Positions 44,240-55,860 are shown, counted from the first letter of the stretch. The stretch: 64,000 nt of DNA from Channallabes apus (GCA_030522415.1 CM060105.1:16684277-16748276), one strand, 5' to 3'. The notes: a model not told the origin generated them from the sequence alone. A program made the numbers and translations.

Positions 44240-45137
44240 TGTGTGTATGTATGTATATATATATATATATATAAATGATGCTTTAATTTGTTTCTGATTG
44301 GCTGAAGACTATTTTTTTTCAGTTTTTTTTTTTTTTGTTTCGTTAAAAGGGGGGCAGTGAGACTGATAAAGGATTTAAAAAGAACCAAGTTAGACTTAAC
44401 CATCATTGAATAAAACCTTGAAAGTTTTATATTTTGGACGATTCAAATAATATAATGGTTTGAAGAACTCTGACGTGGTATAAGGGGAATAAACACTTCT
44501 GGGTGGAACTGAAGATCTTTGCCCGCACCCGACAGGACCCGATGTTGAGGAGGGGAAACGGAGGCTTGTATAATTTCTTTTTGTTCCAACTTTCGAGTGG
44601 CCGAATGACCCGCGCGTCAATGGTCTGAAAAACCTCGTCTTCGTGCCAGATCGCCTCACACCACCGCGTCTTTGATTATTTTCCTAACAGCATGCGGAAT
44701 AGTATTTAAATTTTTTTCCTACATTGAATATGATCACGCCACAATCCGTATAAATATCACCTCCTGTTTCTTATGCAATTTGTTGTAGCTGATGTTCACA
44801 GCAATTTGCACTTAAGGGAAAGACACAACTTGATGAAAATGCTCTGACAGCATGAAATGGGGGGAAAAAAGCATCAGGTGAAGCAATGAGTGCAAATTGT
44901 GCTGTTAGTCACATCAAAACCTGTTTACAGTCCTTTTACAAAAAAAAAAAAAAAAGAGAAAGAAAAGAACAGAATTTGAGTCTAAAAGCTGAATGCTGTG
45001 TTCAAGTGTCTGTGATTTAAAACGCATTAGTAAGACCCAGACAAGACTTTGTTTTAAAGCCTAAAATCCAAGCAGAGCTTTATTACTGATGGTCCCAGAT
45101 CCCGTCCTCTCTTACACACAGATCTGGCTTTTCAAAG

Positions 45138-45174
<37 letters not shown>

Positions 45175-45930
45175 CTCCATTACTGCTCAGCACTCGCACA
45201 CCCCGGGAGCTGTAACAAGCCTCTCAGACTCTTATTAATTGCATATGATTACATCTTAATTGTGGCTTTGATTGTGTGATGGCTGAAAATAGATAATCGT
45301 CTCTAATAGTCTCTAATTTGTCTGGCAGAGATGAGGACTTAATACGAAGTTTAGAAATGGCCTCTTTATATTTGTCCGTGTTCTGTCTGTAGAATAATAC
45401 CAGATTTCTCTCTCTTAGCTCTATAACCCTTATGTAAGAAATACTCAATTATATAATCAGTTATGCAATATGTTACAATATTGAACACTCACGGTACGGT
45501 GCACAGACAGTTATCCTCTGATTGGACATATATTTGACATACATCCAGACTATATTATATCCATCCTATCAATGGCAGTCCCAATTTTTTTATGATGCAT
45601 TATTTATATTTATAGATGCGTGGTAGTTTGTATTCAGGGGTAAGTGCATTGAAAAGGACGATTGTAGTTATCAGGACAGTGCATTAAGGGATTATGGCTA
45701 TTTCTATTGTAGCAATTTGGTATTAGGAGTAGTACCACAGCCGCTCCTCAAGGACCTACTTAAAAATGACAGTTTTCTGCAAGGTGACTGTTATTTAAAA
45801 GTCATGCAATTTTATTATTATCATTATTATTACAGTAGTAGTAGTACACCGTAACCCCTGACAAGCAGCCTTTACTCAGAGCGTCAGAGGAAGCGCAAAT
45901 CATTTCTCATCACCATTTCTTAAATCGATT
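44240..45930. other. Intronic; (CA)n; possible conserved block
   Basis: Short TA run at 44256-44272, A-run at 44940 and (CA)n at 45143-45170. The 45000-45450 interval looks like single-copy sequence of unusually even composition. No exon was recognised. Confidence 0.35.
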
Positions 45931-45932
45931 GC

Positions 45933-46445
45933 ACCAGGGTGAGTCAAAAATGATCCGCACTCTGGCTGTAGAATTTATTGTAATTGAATTAACTTTTTTA
46001 ACATGTTTTTCAATACACTTTGTCCACCTGTCAACAAGCTTACGTTTGTAATTCCCTCATTAAAAAAAACTACAAAAAAACAAATATTCCGAGCTGCAAG
46101 TGCACGAATGCACCACTGTCTTCACTTCTTCATCAGAAGTGAGTCTTCGTCCTGCCAAGAGATTGAGATCAGAAAAGGGAGCACGTTTCAACAATTTAAA
46201 AAAGAAGTGTGTGCAGACGTGTGCGGATGATGTGCATCGTCATGCGAGATCGCGGCGCCCTCAGATATCAGTCGTCTGCGTTTAATCCCAAGTTCAGGCT
46301 TCAGCTTTTTTATAAGCGTCTCACTATATCGAGCAGCTGTCGACCGTTGAACCTTCATCCTGATGATGTTCCAATACTGGCGCTTGAGATGAGAATCCCA
46401 GAAAGCTGTAAACTTTGATGAATCCGTGTCTCGTCACCAATAATG
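45933..46445 (-). pseudogene. Mariner transposase pseudogene, catalytic region
   Basis: Left terminus GGGTGAGTCAAAAATGATCC. The minus strand encodes SARYSETLIKKLKPELGIKR, then ISEGAAISHDDAHHPHT, a decayed LLHDNARPHT block with the second catalytic Asp of mariners, and upstream GDETRIHQSL (first Asp block, decayed). Frames are broken by stops and shifts. A third mariner lineage distinct from those at 25568 and 26980. Confidence 0.75.
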
Positions 46446-46449
46446 GTTC

Positions 46450-46815
46450 TCTTTAAGGAACTTTTACCTCCTTTAGAATTCAAAAATTCTGTTTGCAGAT
46501 ATCCAAATGCTTCCGTTTCCGTAATGGTGCATTTATGGACATTATGCATTTGAACCCTGGACATTTCTGTTTCATTTCATTTTGCACACTTTTGCACATT
46601 ATGGTCATTACATCTCACATTCATGCATATTTGCACACATTTCCCGGACTTTTCTATTTAAATTCTATATCAATTTCCACACCACTTCCCATATTTTCCA
46701 TTTTTGTACAGTCATATTCTCTATATTAAGTTTTATATTATATATTTAGCTAAGTTTTTTTCTGCATTTGATTCTTATTCTATTCCATAAGTTATTTCTT
46801 ATTGATGATTTTGAT
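46450..46815. other. Intronic, nothing recognised
   Basis: AT-rich sequence with repeated TTTGCACA-type words around 46580-46640. Confidence 0.4.
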
Positions 46816-46819
46816 TTTA

Positions 46820-46880
46820 AGGTCACGAGCGGTCGTATAAGCATTCAACTTCATAGCGTTGTATGCGACAAATAATTTGA
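46820..46880 (-). repeat. Retroelement tail fragment, inverted
   Basis: GTCGTATAAGCATTCAACTT and GCGACAAATAATTTG are the reverse complement of the tail at 33262. Confidence 0.45.
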
Positions 46881-47059
46881 GGGTTCCTCTACTAATTATT
46901 ATTATTATTATTGGAAATGATTATTGGTGGTAGTAGAGTAGCAGAAGCACGGTTACCAAGCGGAACAAAGGGAGTGCACTAGTTTGTTTGTTTTTGCATC
47001 ATCTTCTTGCAAGTTGGCTAATTTTTGACTGAGTATGAGGTTTGTGCTTTTTATTACTG

Positions 47060-47170
47060 GTCATTACATTTACATTTACTCTTATTCAGAGCGACTTACT
47101 GTACAAAAGTGCTTTGAAGTTTCCGTCATTGGACAGATCCTTACACTGGTTACTAGGTTACAAACTGGAA
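47060..47170 (-). repeat. SINE tail fragment
   Basis: CATTACATTTACATTTACTC and TTCAGAGCGACTTACTGTAC resemble the 3' end of the second SINE family (6134), followed by diverged sequence. Confidence 0.5.
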
Positions 47171-47174
47171 GTAA

Positions 47175-48330
47175 GGTTACAGAAGGGGAGATTAAACCAA
47201 ATATCTAAGAAAGGAAAAAAAGAAAGTCTTTAGTCGTGGTTTAAAGGTTGCCAGATACTCAGCTTTTGTCCTCAGACGTCTATATACACGCATAAAATCT
47301 CCCGTATTGTCCACTGTCATACAGGGTCAGAAACAAATCCTATTTATACAAGAAGTGAAAAATGCAAACAAAATCCCCTAAAGACACACGAGGTTAATCC
47401 GTTACTACGCAGAAATAACAGCGTCTTGTTTAAGTTGTCTAAGTAAAGCCTATATGCAGGCGGCAGTAAATCAGCTGCTGCATGGATGAAATCTGCTTTT
47501 ATGTGCTTGAGCTTAAATAAATGACTTCTGTAAGTGGTACATTTTTTTTTCGCGGAAGCAGGTGCAGCCTACGCAGTGTATTTGCCAGATGGAGCTCCTC
47601 ACTGATCAATTATTTACGAAATAACTGCGCAGTAATGGGTGCTTTCAGAGTCACACTTGAACAGAGGAGATAAAAGCAGGTGACAGGATGCGTGACGGCA
47701 AAACCAGCTCGAATGAGAGCGCCTTTTTTCCCTAATATTGTGTATATACTGTATAGCGTTATGTAATGAAATAAATGATCAAAGTCTTTAACATGTAGCT
47801 AGAGTACTGTTAGTGGTGGCTGGTTGTAATGTTCAGCTGAAACGTCGTCATGGGTTTATACAGTTTATGGAGTTTATACGACTAAGTCGAAAAAATATGC
47901 AATATGGAATATTTACATCGTCACTGAATATCTTAGGTACTTGTGCTTTATATATTTATATTGTGGGTTTATGTTATTTTCTCCAGTAATGAAGGTGGGC
48001 TTCGTATTAACTTAAATACATCTCCCTGCTATCTGAATGAAAACGCATGTGATTAATCTAGACATTTTAAGGCATTACTATTTTTTTTTTAACACAAATT
48101 AATAATACTGTATGACCAAGGTTGACCCTAATGGCTTCCCATAATCATAGCATGGATACATAGGATGGATACATTTAACACGCATAATAAGACGACTGAG
48201 GAAACATCACCAGGTGTGCTGCACGACAAGTTGCATCATAAAAAGCTTCTACTGTAAATGGAAATTTGGATAAAACCAAAGTTGTGTGCTCGAGTCACCT
48301 TCAACTGGAACCATTGATGTAAGATGTGTG
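47175..48330. other. Intronic, nothing recognised
   Basis: Unique sequence with no exon signal. Confidence 0.45.
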
Positions 48331-48335
48331 AGTGG

Positions 48336-48430
48336 TGGCTCATGTGGTTAAGGCTCTAGGTTGTTGATCCTCGTTTCTGAGGATCGAGCCTCGCTGTCGG
48401 TGGGTTGTCACACCCTGTACTACCCAGCCA
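48336..48430 (+). repeat. tRNA-like SINE head fragment
   Basis: GTGGTGGCTCATGTGGTTAA and GATCGAGCCTCGCTG resemble A- and B-box regions of a tRNA-derived element. Diverged. Confidence 0.4.
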
Positions 48431-48739
48431 TCACAAGCAGTGCCGGTCCCATTCGAGACATTTTGATTCAACATTTGTTAAACGTTAATGTTTGAGATAT
48501 TATGAAGCTAATCTGCTTTCTCTAACCAGTTTGTCATACATTTCTTTATTCCAACATTGAAAGTTTATTTTCATTATTTGAGTATTTTAAAATTGCGATT
48601 AATCACAGAGAATGACTGAGATTAAAAATTGTAATTGTAAGATGTAAATTGTAAAGTGTGAGCACTAAGTACCTCTCATCCCTCCCCTCTGAGAGAGCTC
48701 GGCCAATCAGCTCTCTCTAGACCTCCGGCTACGAGAGGT

Positions 48740-48862
48740 TACAGCATCACCCGGGAATCGAACTCGCGAAGCCAAATTGCCTGTATCGTGTGAATGTTGA
48801 CCGGAGGTCCTACCATGGTCATAAAGTGGGAATAGTCGCCATTGGACTCCAAGATGGATGGG
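48740..48862 (+). repeat. Tail-B SINE fragment
   Basis: GCCAAATTGCCTGTATCGTG, TTGACCGGAGGTCCTACCAT and AGTCGCCATTGGACTCCAAG are the end of the core and the alternative tail, preceded by an unrelated piece with GGGAATCGAACTCGCG. Confidence 0.6.
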
Positions 48863-49107
48863 TGGAATTGTAGTTTTTATTCAGTTACAGTTCATGTCAC
48901 ATTTTATGCTTTTTTTGTTCTTGTTGTTCTTATTACCTCTTGTGCTATAGCAGCTACAATACCAGCAGTCCTTCCATCACCTGCCTCTTTTTTCCTCTCG
49001 ATTTTGTTTCTGCGACAAAACACTTAATCCTGGTTTGGTTTGAACGTGTATTATATTTAGTATGTTATACTACTATATAATATTATATATAATATGCTAT
49101 ACTACTG

Positions 49108-49165
<58 letters not shown>

Positions 49166-49200
49166 CGATGGGCATTCAAGTCAAACTGGGACTAAATGTT
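49108..49200. repeat. (GATA)n tract and mariner terminus
   Basis: About 55 bp of GATA units (49108-49164), followed by GGGCATTCAAGTCAAACTGG, the mariner end seen at 13434, 25568 and 40640. Confidence 0.8.
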
Positions 49201-49493
49201 TGAATAATTTTTGGGGACGTGTATAAGAGGTAATAGACCAAGTATATGACTAATAATCATATTTCAAGATTTTTATACTTTTTTATTAAGTTCTGCACCG
49301 ATCTCTAGAAGGAAGAAAAATTACCAGGATATAAAAAATATCATAGTAAGGAAATGAGTGCAATCATTTTTAAGCAAGGTAAATATAATATATGTATTTG
49401 AATCATAATAAGACTTATTATATCCATGTACCGATATTAAACAGTGCCCAGTGTTAAGACACATGTTTTCTCTGCTTTCTCTGCTCTGCTCAG

Positions 49494-49681
49494 TGGTGTA
49501 CGTTTGCTGTAAGCTCCAGACGTTCAGGAAGCTGATGGTGCAGTTTAGGAAGCAGAGGCTTCCCCAGGAGGAATTCGTCTTTTTCTTCATTGATCTGTTC
49601 GGAGAGAGCGTGCAGAGAAGTCCGGCTAAGCCGTGGGCTCAAGGAGACGCGGACGATCACATCGCGATGGAGGCATTTAAA
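49494..49681 (+). CDS. npr1: npr1 coding exon 2
   Basis: Encodes residues 244-306 of the extracellular hormone-binding domain. The first valine codon is completed from exon 1 (phase 1). VVYVCCKLQTFRKLM corresponds to the VIYIC... strand of mammalian NPR1; its Cys248 is the expected disulfide partner of Cys200 in exon 1. LPQEEFVFFFIDLFGESV matches the conserved E-(D/E)-(Y/F)-VFF-(x)-D-(I/L)-FG-(Q/E)-S block, and PWAQGD and EAFK also match. Acceptor CTCAG at 49493; donor GTGAGT at 49682, leaving phase 0. The open frame extends left and right into intron and is not coding there. The neighbouring Cys249 is unusual and may be unpaired. Confidence 0.93.
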
Positions 49682-49858
49682 GTGAGTCCGCTTTTAACAT
49701 CGGATTTTTTAACGCAGCGTGCTGACGTTTGAAGATTAGGCGTCTCAATCCTCGTCTTAGTAAGAAACTAATCAGGCCACTAAATCACTGATTGTTCCTT
49801 TATATTATTTACATAACTGTAGTCATAAACTGCAGAAGTACAGCGCTGTGAAAAAGTA

Positions 49859-51707
49859 CACTGTAAAGAACTTAATTTATAATAATTTACTGGCAAAAAA
49901 GTTGGCAATAAAATCCTGTAAAATAGCTATTAATTGCTGTAAAATGGATTACAATATAATACTGCTTAGCAATTTACAATAAATTGATGTTTGCAGAGGG
50001 TAGTGGTTAGCACTGTCGCCTTGCACCTCCTGGGTCAGGGTTCGATTCCCGTCTCTGTGTGCATGGAGTTTGCATGTTCTCCCCGTGCTTGGTGGGTTTC
50101 TTCCGGGTACTCCGGTTTCCTTCCACAGTCCAAAGATATGCAGGTTAGGCTAATTGGCGTTCCTAAATTGCCCGTAGTGTGTGAATGTGTGTGTGCTCTG
50201 CGATGGATTGGCACGCTGTCCAGGGTGTACCCTGCCTCGTGCCCAGAGTCTCCTGGGATAGGCTCCAGGTCCCCCGCGACCCTGAACACAGGATAAAGCG
50301 GTACAGAAGATGAATGAATGAATGAATGATGTTTGCAGAATAAAGTTTTTTTTTGTTTTTGTTTTTTTACATGATTATAAAATTAAACTTTTTTTTACAG
50401 GTTTTTTTTTTTGTAATCCCTCTAAATTACTGTACTTACCTGGCAACAAAAGTTGCCAATAAAATCCTGTGAATTCAACAAAAGCCAAGCTGTAACATTT
50501 CTACTATGAAATTCCTGTAAATAGCTATTTTAACTTGTGAACTGTACTGTACTGTGAACTGTACTTTACTATTTTACTGATGTTAATGCATTAAAACAAA
50601 GATTTTGAAAAATAATCACTCAAATTCAAAGCTGCTGTAAGAAAACCGTTTATTAACGCTGACATCTGACAACACTTCAGCACTGTCACTGGTAACATCA
50701 TTTTCCTCTTTCAACTACAGAAAAACTTAAAGCACAAAGCAATAGTTGAATAAAAGTTAAAGGAACTGTGAGCCTCTTTATATGCAATTATTTAAAAAAT
50801 ACTCTATCGAGAGTAAGGCGAATAAATCGGTAACAAAAAGCAGCATTCATCAACACCAGCATGACGTTACGTTTTTACCTTTTGGTTCCGTGATGTTTCA
50901 GCTTGCCTGACAAAAAAATGAAGAAAAAAAAAAAAAAAGAAGAAGTTAACTTCCTTTACAAAATATACTTAAGGTTTCAGCGAAATATGTTAATATTTAC
51001 GTTTTTCAACATCAAAGACAACTTCATGTAACATAAATTTTAATTAATTATAACACTTCCACAGCAATGCTGTGCCTGCCAAACTACAAATACTCTCTAG
51101 AAAGCAAAGGCAAATAAAGCTAACAAACTGCAGCATACATCAACATTAACATGACGATAACAATTTACCTTTTAGTTTAGGCTGCTTTCTGAAATGGCGC
51201 GCATCGTATTTCTCCTCCTCGCCTGAAGCAACAGATAAATAAAGTTAACTAAACATCCCATTACAAAATACCTAAATATAACGTTTAGAGAGAATATCCT
51301 GATAAAACTTATATAACGTTATATAAATATATATGAATTACCTTACATTAAAAGAAATAATTAATACGTATGGAAGTAAATTTAATTGAACTTACCAAAA
51401 AAAATCGATTGCCGTTTATCTTCAGCTGTTGTCGCTGTGCTTCAGTCGACCAGATTTCAAACCATATCAGCCGGCGCAATACCATAATGCAACAGCGCAG
51501 TAAATTCTTGTAAAAATATTAAAGATACAGTGAAAGCACCGCCTACCTGTAAATTAATTCCAACTAACAGTGAAATATACAGTGAACACTTGTAAAACCC
51601 TGTATAACCCATAATGCATTGCAAATTACAGCAATAAATTGTAAAATGGTAAAACAGTAAGTTTCTGTATAATTTTGCTGTAAAAATTACAGCAATTTGT
51701 TACAGTG
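49859..51707 (+). mobile_element. DNA transposon with CACTGTAA/TTACAGTG ends, TA duplication
   Basis: Begins CACTGTAAAGAAC and ends TTGTTACAGTG, flanked by TA at 49857-49858 and 51708-51709 where the host Tc1 relic has a single TA. Length is 1,849 bp including a later SINE. The interior has no coding frame but carries two diverged direct repeats about 300 bp apart (around 50840-50990 and 51135-51300, sharing CAGCAT-CATCAACA, GTTAAC and TTACAAAATA words). Both ends contain clusters of CTGTAAA words. Non-autonomous; superfamily not resolved, because TA duplication and CACTG ends do not together identify one by eye. Confidence 0.75.
49998..50326 (+). mobile_element. Mermaid-like SINE with 13-bp target-site duplication
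   Basis: Starts in the head at GGTAGTGGTTAGCACTGTCG, B box GGGTTCGATTCCC, full core and tail with GATAAAGCGGTACAG and GAAT units. TGATGTTTGCAGA flanks it at 49985-49997 and 50327-50339. It lies within the CACTG element, which lies within a Tc1 relic. Confidence 0.95.
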
Positions 51708-52019
51708 TATTTTCCCCCTTTCTGATATGTTCTTTTTTTTTGTTTGCAAATTTGTTATACCTAAATCATTCAGATCATCAAACCTATTTTAATATTACAC
51801 AAAGATAACCCGAGTAAATACAAAATGCAGTTTTCAAATGATGATTTTCTTTATTAAAAGAAAAAAGCTGTCCAAACCTGCCTGAACTATGATTAATTTT
51901 TTGGAGTTAAATTTCATTCAGGCCTGATGACTGCCAGACCTGGTGAATCAATAAAATCATGAACTAAAACCTGTCTGACAACATCGAAAGAAGTCCAAAT
52001 ACTGCATACAGTTTAAAAG

Positions 52020-52935
52020 ATGGGAGTTAGACAGAACATTGCCATTACATAATATAAGAATGTAAAAAAAAAAAAAAAAACGTCCTTTATTATTTATTAA
52101 TTATAGTTCCTAATGATTAAAATATATTCCAACCGTAACAACCTGCTTGTTAATTCAGATTAAGAAACGTTTCACCCCAGGAAAGTCTATCACACATTCG
52201 GCAGTGTATACACTACTCAAACACTGATGGGAGGCCTACTGTAGCCTTCTGATTTCAAATGTTAATAAAGTCATCCTGAGCGTGAGATTTGCATTTGTTG
52301 ACCTTTTCCGGTTGCGAAATTGCCAAACTGTTTATGCGCTAGTGTTGTTAGTTTACACTAACAAGGGAGATAAAATTTAATTTAAGCACAGAGCCAAGGA
52401 ATTAAATACTTTGGTCAGAAGTTCAACCCTGGTGTAGTTCCACTAGGGGTGTAGTGCAGCGTCGCTACAGTATCTGTATGTGTATCTGTATTTGTGCTCA
52501 GATTTAAAAACAGAAGTTGCTAATTTTCGCTTATTTCTCCAAAATGAATTTAGTGGGTTTTTTTGTTTGTTTTGTTTGTTTTGTTTTATTTTCTCCAAAA
52601 TTTATTTGCATCCCTTTATACGTGTCACATTAAGGTAAAATACTTTACTCTTGTTTGTGCAGCTTTTTTGTTGTGTTCTACAGGGATCTCTATCCTGGTA
52701 AGCTTTAGTCTCAAATACTGTAGCTGTTCTTTTTTGAACATCCCTTCATTCTAAATATGAAAGCATTCATATTCAGTTAGATCTCTCTTCAAGAGCTGGT
52801 ACAAAAACAAAACAAATATAAACATTATGAGCATCCTCTGCTTCGAATGGATTGCAAATTGTCATTATGTTGCCCAATTGATCATTCTTACCCTGTTCAC
52901 TTTTTGAGTGTTTCTTGGTTTCAGAAATAATGAAC
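52020..52935. other. Intronic, nothing recognised
   Basis: A-run at 52064 and AT-rich unique sequence. No exon or complete repeat. Confidence 0.45.
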
Positions 52936-52937
52936 AA

Positions 52938-53160
52938 AACCATTAGTTAATCCGTCCTGGAGGCGAGGAATTTCGTATTGTGAAACATATTTTCCCATCG
53001 GAAATAATATAAATGCTGCTAATCTGTTCCAGACACCTAAAAATATTACCCACGTTACCAATTTCCAACACTATAATCATATTTTTTGCATATAAAAACA
53101 ATCAAACCATTTAGAAAAGACATTAAATTCAGTAAAATATAAAATAAATAGACATTAAAC
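52938..53160. repeat. Decayed transposon end (CAGTGAAACCTC family)
   Basis: GAATTTCGTATTGTGAAACA, TTCCCATCGGAAATAATATA and CTGTTCCAGACACC resemble the terminal region whose clean start appears at 63930. Another possible piece is at 55620-55715. Weak. Confidence 0.35.
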
Positions 53161-53374
53161 CTCACTTAACCTTTATTTTATATGCCATTGTATACTTTAT
53201 AATCTGTTCCCATATGGTGTTTTGCCCTGTCAGTTGTTTTTACTCTTGCAATCCCATTCACACAAGGAGGAGTGAAGAGAAGGCACGAGACCAACCCTCC
53301 ATTGTTAGTAACATAGTTAACAAACTGAGAAGTTAAACCATACCAAGTTAAAAGCTGTTCAAGACCTCCAGATA

Positions 53375-53878
53375 CACTATATGAACAAACGTACAGTATT
53401 TGGCCAAACCTGTTTCGGCTGTTTCAATCAATCAGGGCCTTATCCCCAGTGAGCGGCTTCCGCATACCAAGACATCTTGGACAATAATCTGCTTCCAACT
53501 TTGTGGCAAGTTTTTTATTCCAACATGACTGTGCCTGACTGACTAGTTTACAAAGTAAGGACTATAAAGACATCGTTTTTATAAGTTTGGTATGGAAGAA
53601 CTTGACTGGCCCTAACACAGAGCCCTGATGTCTGCCTGATCAAGCACCATTGCGATGATCTGGAACGGAGATTGCGCCTGACGTCATAAATGCTCTACAG
53701 AATGAATGGGCACGAATTTCCATAGAAACACTCAGAAATCTTGTGGACAGCCTTCCAAGAAGATTGGAAGCTGTTATAGCTGCAAAACCAACTGGGAGAC
53801 CAACTCCATATTGAAGTGTATGTATTTGGATACAATGTCATTTGGCAGGTCTGGCCAAATACTTTTGTTCATATAGTG
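53375..53878 (+). mobile_element. 504-bp internally deleted Tc1-like element
   Basis: Left end CACTATATGAACAAACGTAC and right end GTTCATATAGTG are inverted repeats, each next to TA (53373-53374 and 53879-53880). The right half contains decayed transposase 3' sequence (CAGAAATCTTGTGGACAGCC, GGAAGCTGTTATAGCTGCAA). Same family as 2347, opposite orientation. Confidence 0.85.
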
Positions 53879-53881
53879 TAT

Positions 53882-55082
53882 GTTACACTGAAGTAATTTA
53901 TGAATGTGACTGACTATTTGTTCTATTGATAAATAATACTGCTTTTGTACCTTTGTGCTTATGTAATGCACCCCAAATTATAGAATGACTCCATCACTGT
54001 ATTCACGTGTATCAAAGAACAGTACTGTCTGCGTCTACACAGCGATGGATATCAGCCATATCTATTGCTGTAATTTTACCATTTCTTCACCTTAAAAGGG
54101 ATTTTGGCTCTTATCTTTATTAACGCAGATCCTCTCTTATAAGGCTGTGTTTCAGCTTCTTAGATTTTACTTTATATTCCACTCGTGTAAATGAAGCTCT
54201 AAGTGTTATAAATCACCCGGGTTCTTTACAGGCATGTCTGCGTGATGTGAGCCAGGAGGATTGTAACGGGACTCGGTTCTGTCATTCGAGCCAGTAGACG
54301 TCTTTTGAGGAAAGCGACTGATGCTGATCTTGAAAATTTTTATTATTTAATTCGAACCCGAAGACAAAGAACAATGCTTGATGTTAGAAAGGGAATGGAA
54401 TGGAGTAAGGAAATCACCATATTTATTCAATTATTCCTGTACACATGTGTGGTTTGCTTTTTAGTTCTTTTTTGTACAGTGACAGGGATGACAGCTGCTC
54501 GACATGCTCTCTGCTAAACAGAGACATATTTGTCTGAAATGATTGGGCTCAGCGCTGATGAGTGACGAACGCAGCACTTTCACGAATAGCCTCTTTCATT
54601 AATACTGAAGGTGCTGACCGCAGGCACAGAGCTGCATCCGGCACCCAGACAGCTGAGATAAGGAGCTCAAAAGATAAAAAAGATCAAGACGTTTCCCCTC
54701 TTTTTTTCATTCTGTCTAACGGAGTCCATTGCCATAAGATGATTTTTTTTTATGTTCTTGTGTGATATCTGGACATGGCGTTAACTTTCAATTAGACAGA
54801 TCTCGAAAGACAAAAATATTTTTTAGGTATACATGAATATTATTTCTAATTTCCCTTCTGAAATTTAAGTCTTTGTGTTTTGACTTTCAAGTCATTTCAT
54901 TACGGCATTCGCTTTCGAATCTAGAAATAATGACTCATTCTGCTAGGATGCATTGCTCACTGTATCATTATTTATAGGTCATGATCAAGCTTTTCTCTAG
55001 CAACTTTTGAGTGACTTGTCTGACATTCTGAGGTTGTGCTCAGTCTGAGGAGGAAAATAATACAAGGTTTTAATGCTGTAAT
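53882..55082. other. Intronic, nothing recognised
   Basis: Unique sequence; the short ORFs at 54305 and 54562 are not exon-like. Confidence 0.4.
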
Positions 55083-55084
55083 AA

Positions 55085-55212
55085 TGCAAAAACAAACAAA
55101 CAAACAAACAAAAAAGTCCTTGAGGCAAACTGAAGACTATTCCTCAAGACTACATTAAAAATACAAGAACGTCTGGCCAAAATATGGAGGAAAAATGGAG
55201 CTCAAGACTATG
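55085..55212 (+). mobile_element. Partial copy 4 of the Tc1-derived element
   Basis: CAAACAAACAAACAAACAAA, AAGTCCTTGAGGCAAACTGA, GACTACATTAAAAATACAAG and GCTCAAGACTATGGTAC match the 3' third of copy 1 (8639-9031). Confidence 0.6.
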
Positions 55213-55214
55213 GT

Positions 55215-55858
55215 ACAAAGCTGATTGCACATACTTTGGTTGCGTGTATGTCTGGTAGATGATAAAAAAAAAACTTGTTTGCGCCTGTGGAAAGCCGCGA
55301 AGCAAGTTCACTTTATTTATTTATTTATTTATTTTGCATTTTTGCTAGGTTTAGTGAAGACCTACAGTAGCACCATGGTTACCAAGAATGTTATCAAGGA
55401 TGATAGCAGGAATAGTAGGGAGGTTCTTTCAGATTAGGTTTTTAAAGCAGCCTGTGCCAAGAGGAATCATAAATTAAAGTTAATTGAGGTTTAATGTCTA
55501 TTTATTTCATATTTTCTATATTTACTTGTCTTTTCTAAATGTTTTTATATGTAAAAATATAATTATAGTGTTGGAAATTGGAAACTTTAATATTGGTAAT
55601 ATTGGTAATAATATATAACAGATTCTGAGGTTTACATTATTTCGTATGGGAAAAGGCCTTAAGAACTCGCCTCCGGAAAGAATTACAGTAAATGCCAAGG
55701 TTTCACTGTAGTACAAATGCTACAGTACATAATAAAAATTGTATTAATGAAGTAATTGTTTTGCTATTTTTGAAAATGTGTCTATAATATTTCAAATATA
55801 TTTGTCTATGCAGTTTTATCTTATAGCAAATGTTTCTTCTTTTTTTTACATTTTTTTT
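55215..55858. other. Intronic, nothing firm
   Basis: TTTA-run near 55310-55335 and AT-rich sequence up to the exon 3 pyrimidine tract. A possible transposon-end remnant lies at 55620-55715. Confidence 0.4.
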
Positions 55859-55860
55859 AG

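Larger units (their letters stand above)
20679..49493 (+). other. npr1: npr1 coding intron 1 (28.8 kb)
   Basis: Donor GTGAGT at 20679; acceptor TCTGCTCTGCTCAG ending at 49493 with a pyrimidine-rich tract. It splits a valine codon (phase 1). It contains an intact Tc1-like transposon, mariner pseudogenes, a LINE fragment and many SINEs; no other host exon was recognised within it. Confidence 0.85.
49841..52010 (+). mobile_element. Tc1-like relic (33604 family), split by a later insertion
   Basis: The left end CAGCGCTGTGAAAAAGTA (49841-49858) and the continuation TTTTCCCCCTTTCTGATATG (from 51710) become one terminus when the inserted element is removed, parallel to the terminus of the intact copy. 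It then continues through GCCTGATGACTGCCAGACC and ACCTGTCTGACAACATCG (leader region) before decaying near 52010. No transposase frame remains. Confidence 0.8.
49682..55860 (+). other. npr1: npr1 coding intron 2 (6.2 kb)
   Basis: Donor GTGAGT at 49682 and acceptor ACATTTTTTTTAG ending 55860, phase 0. It contains the nested transposon group and two further Tc1-type remnants. Confidence 0.85.
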
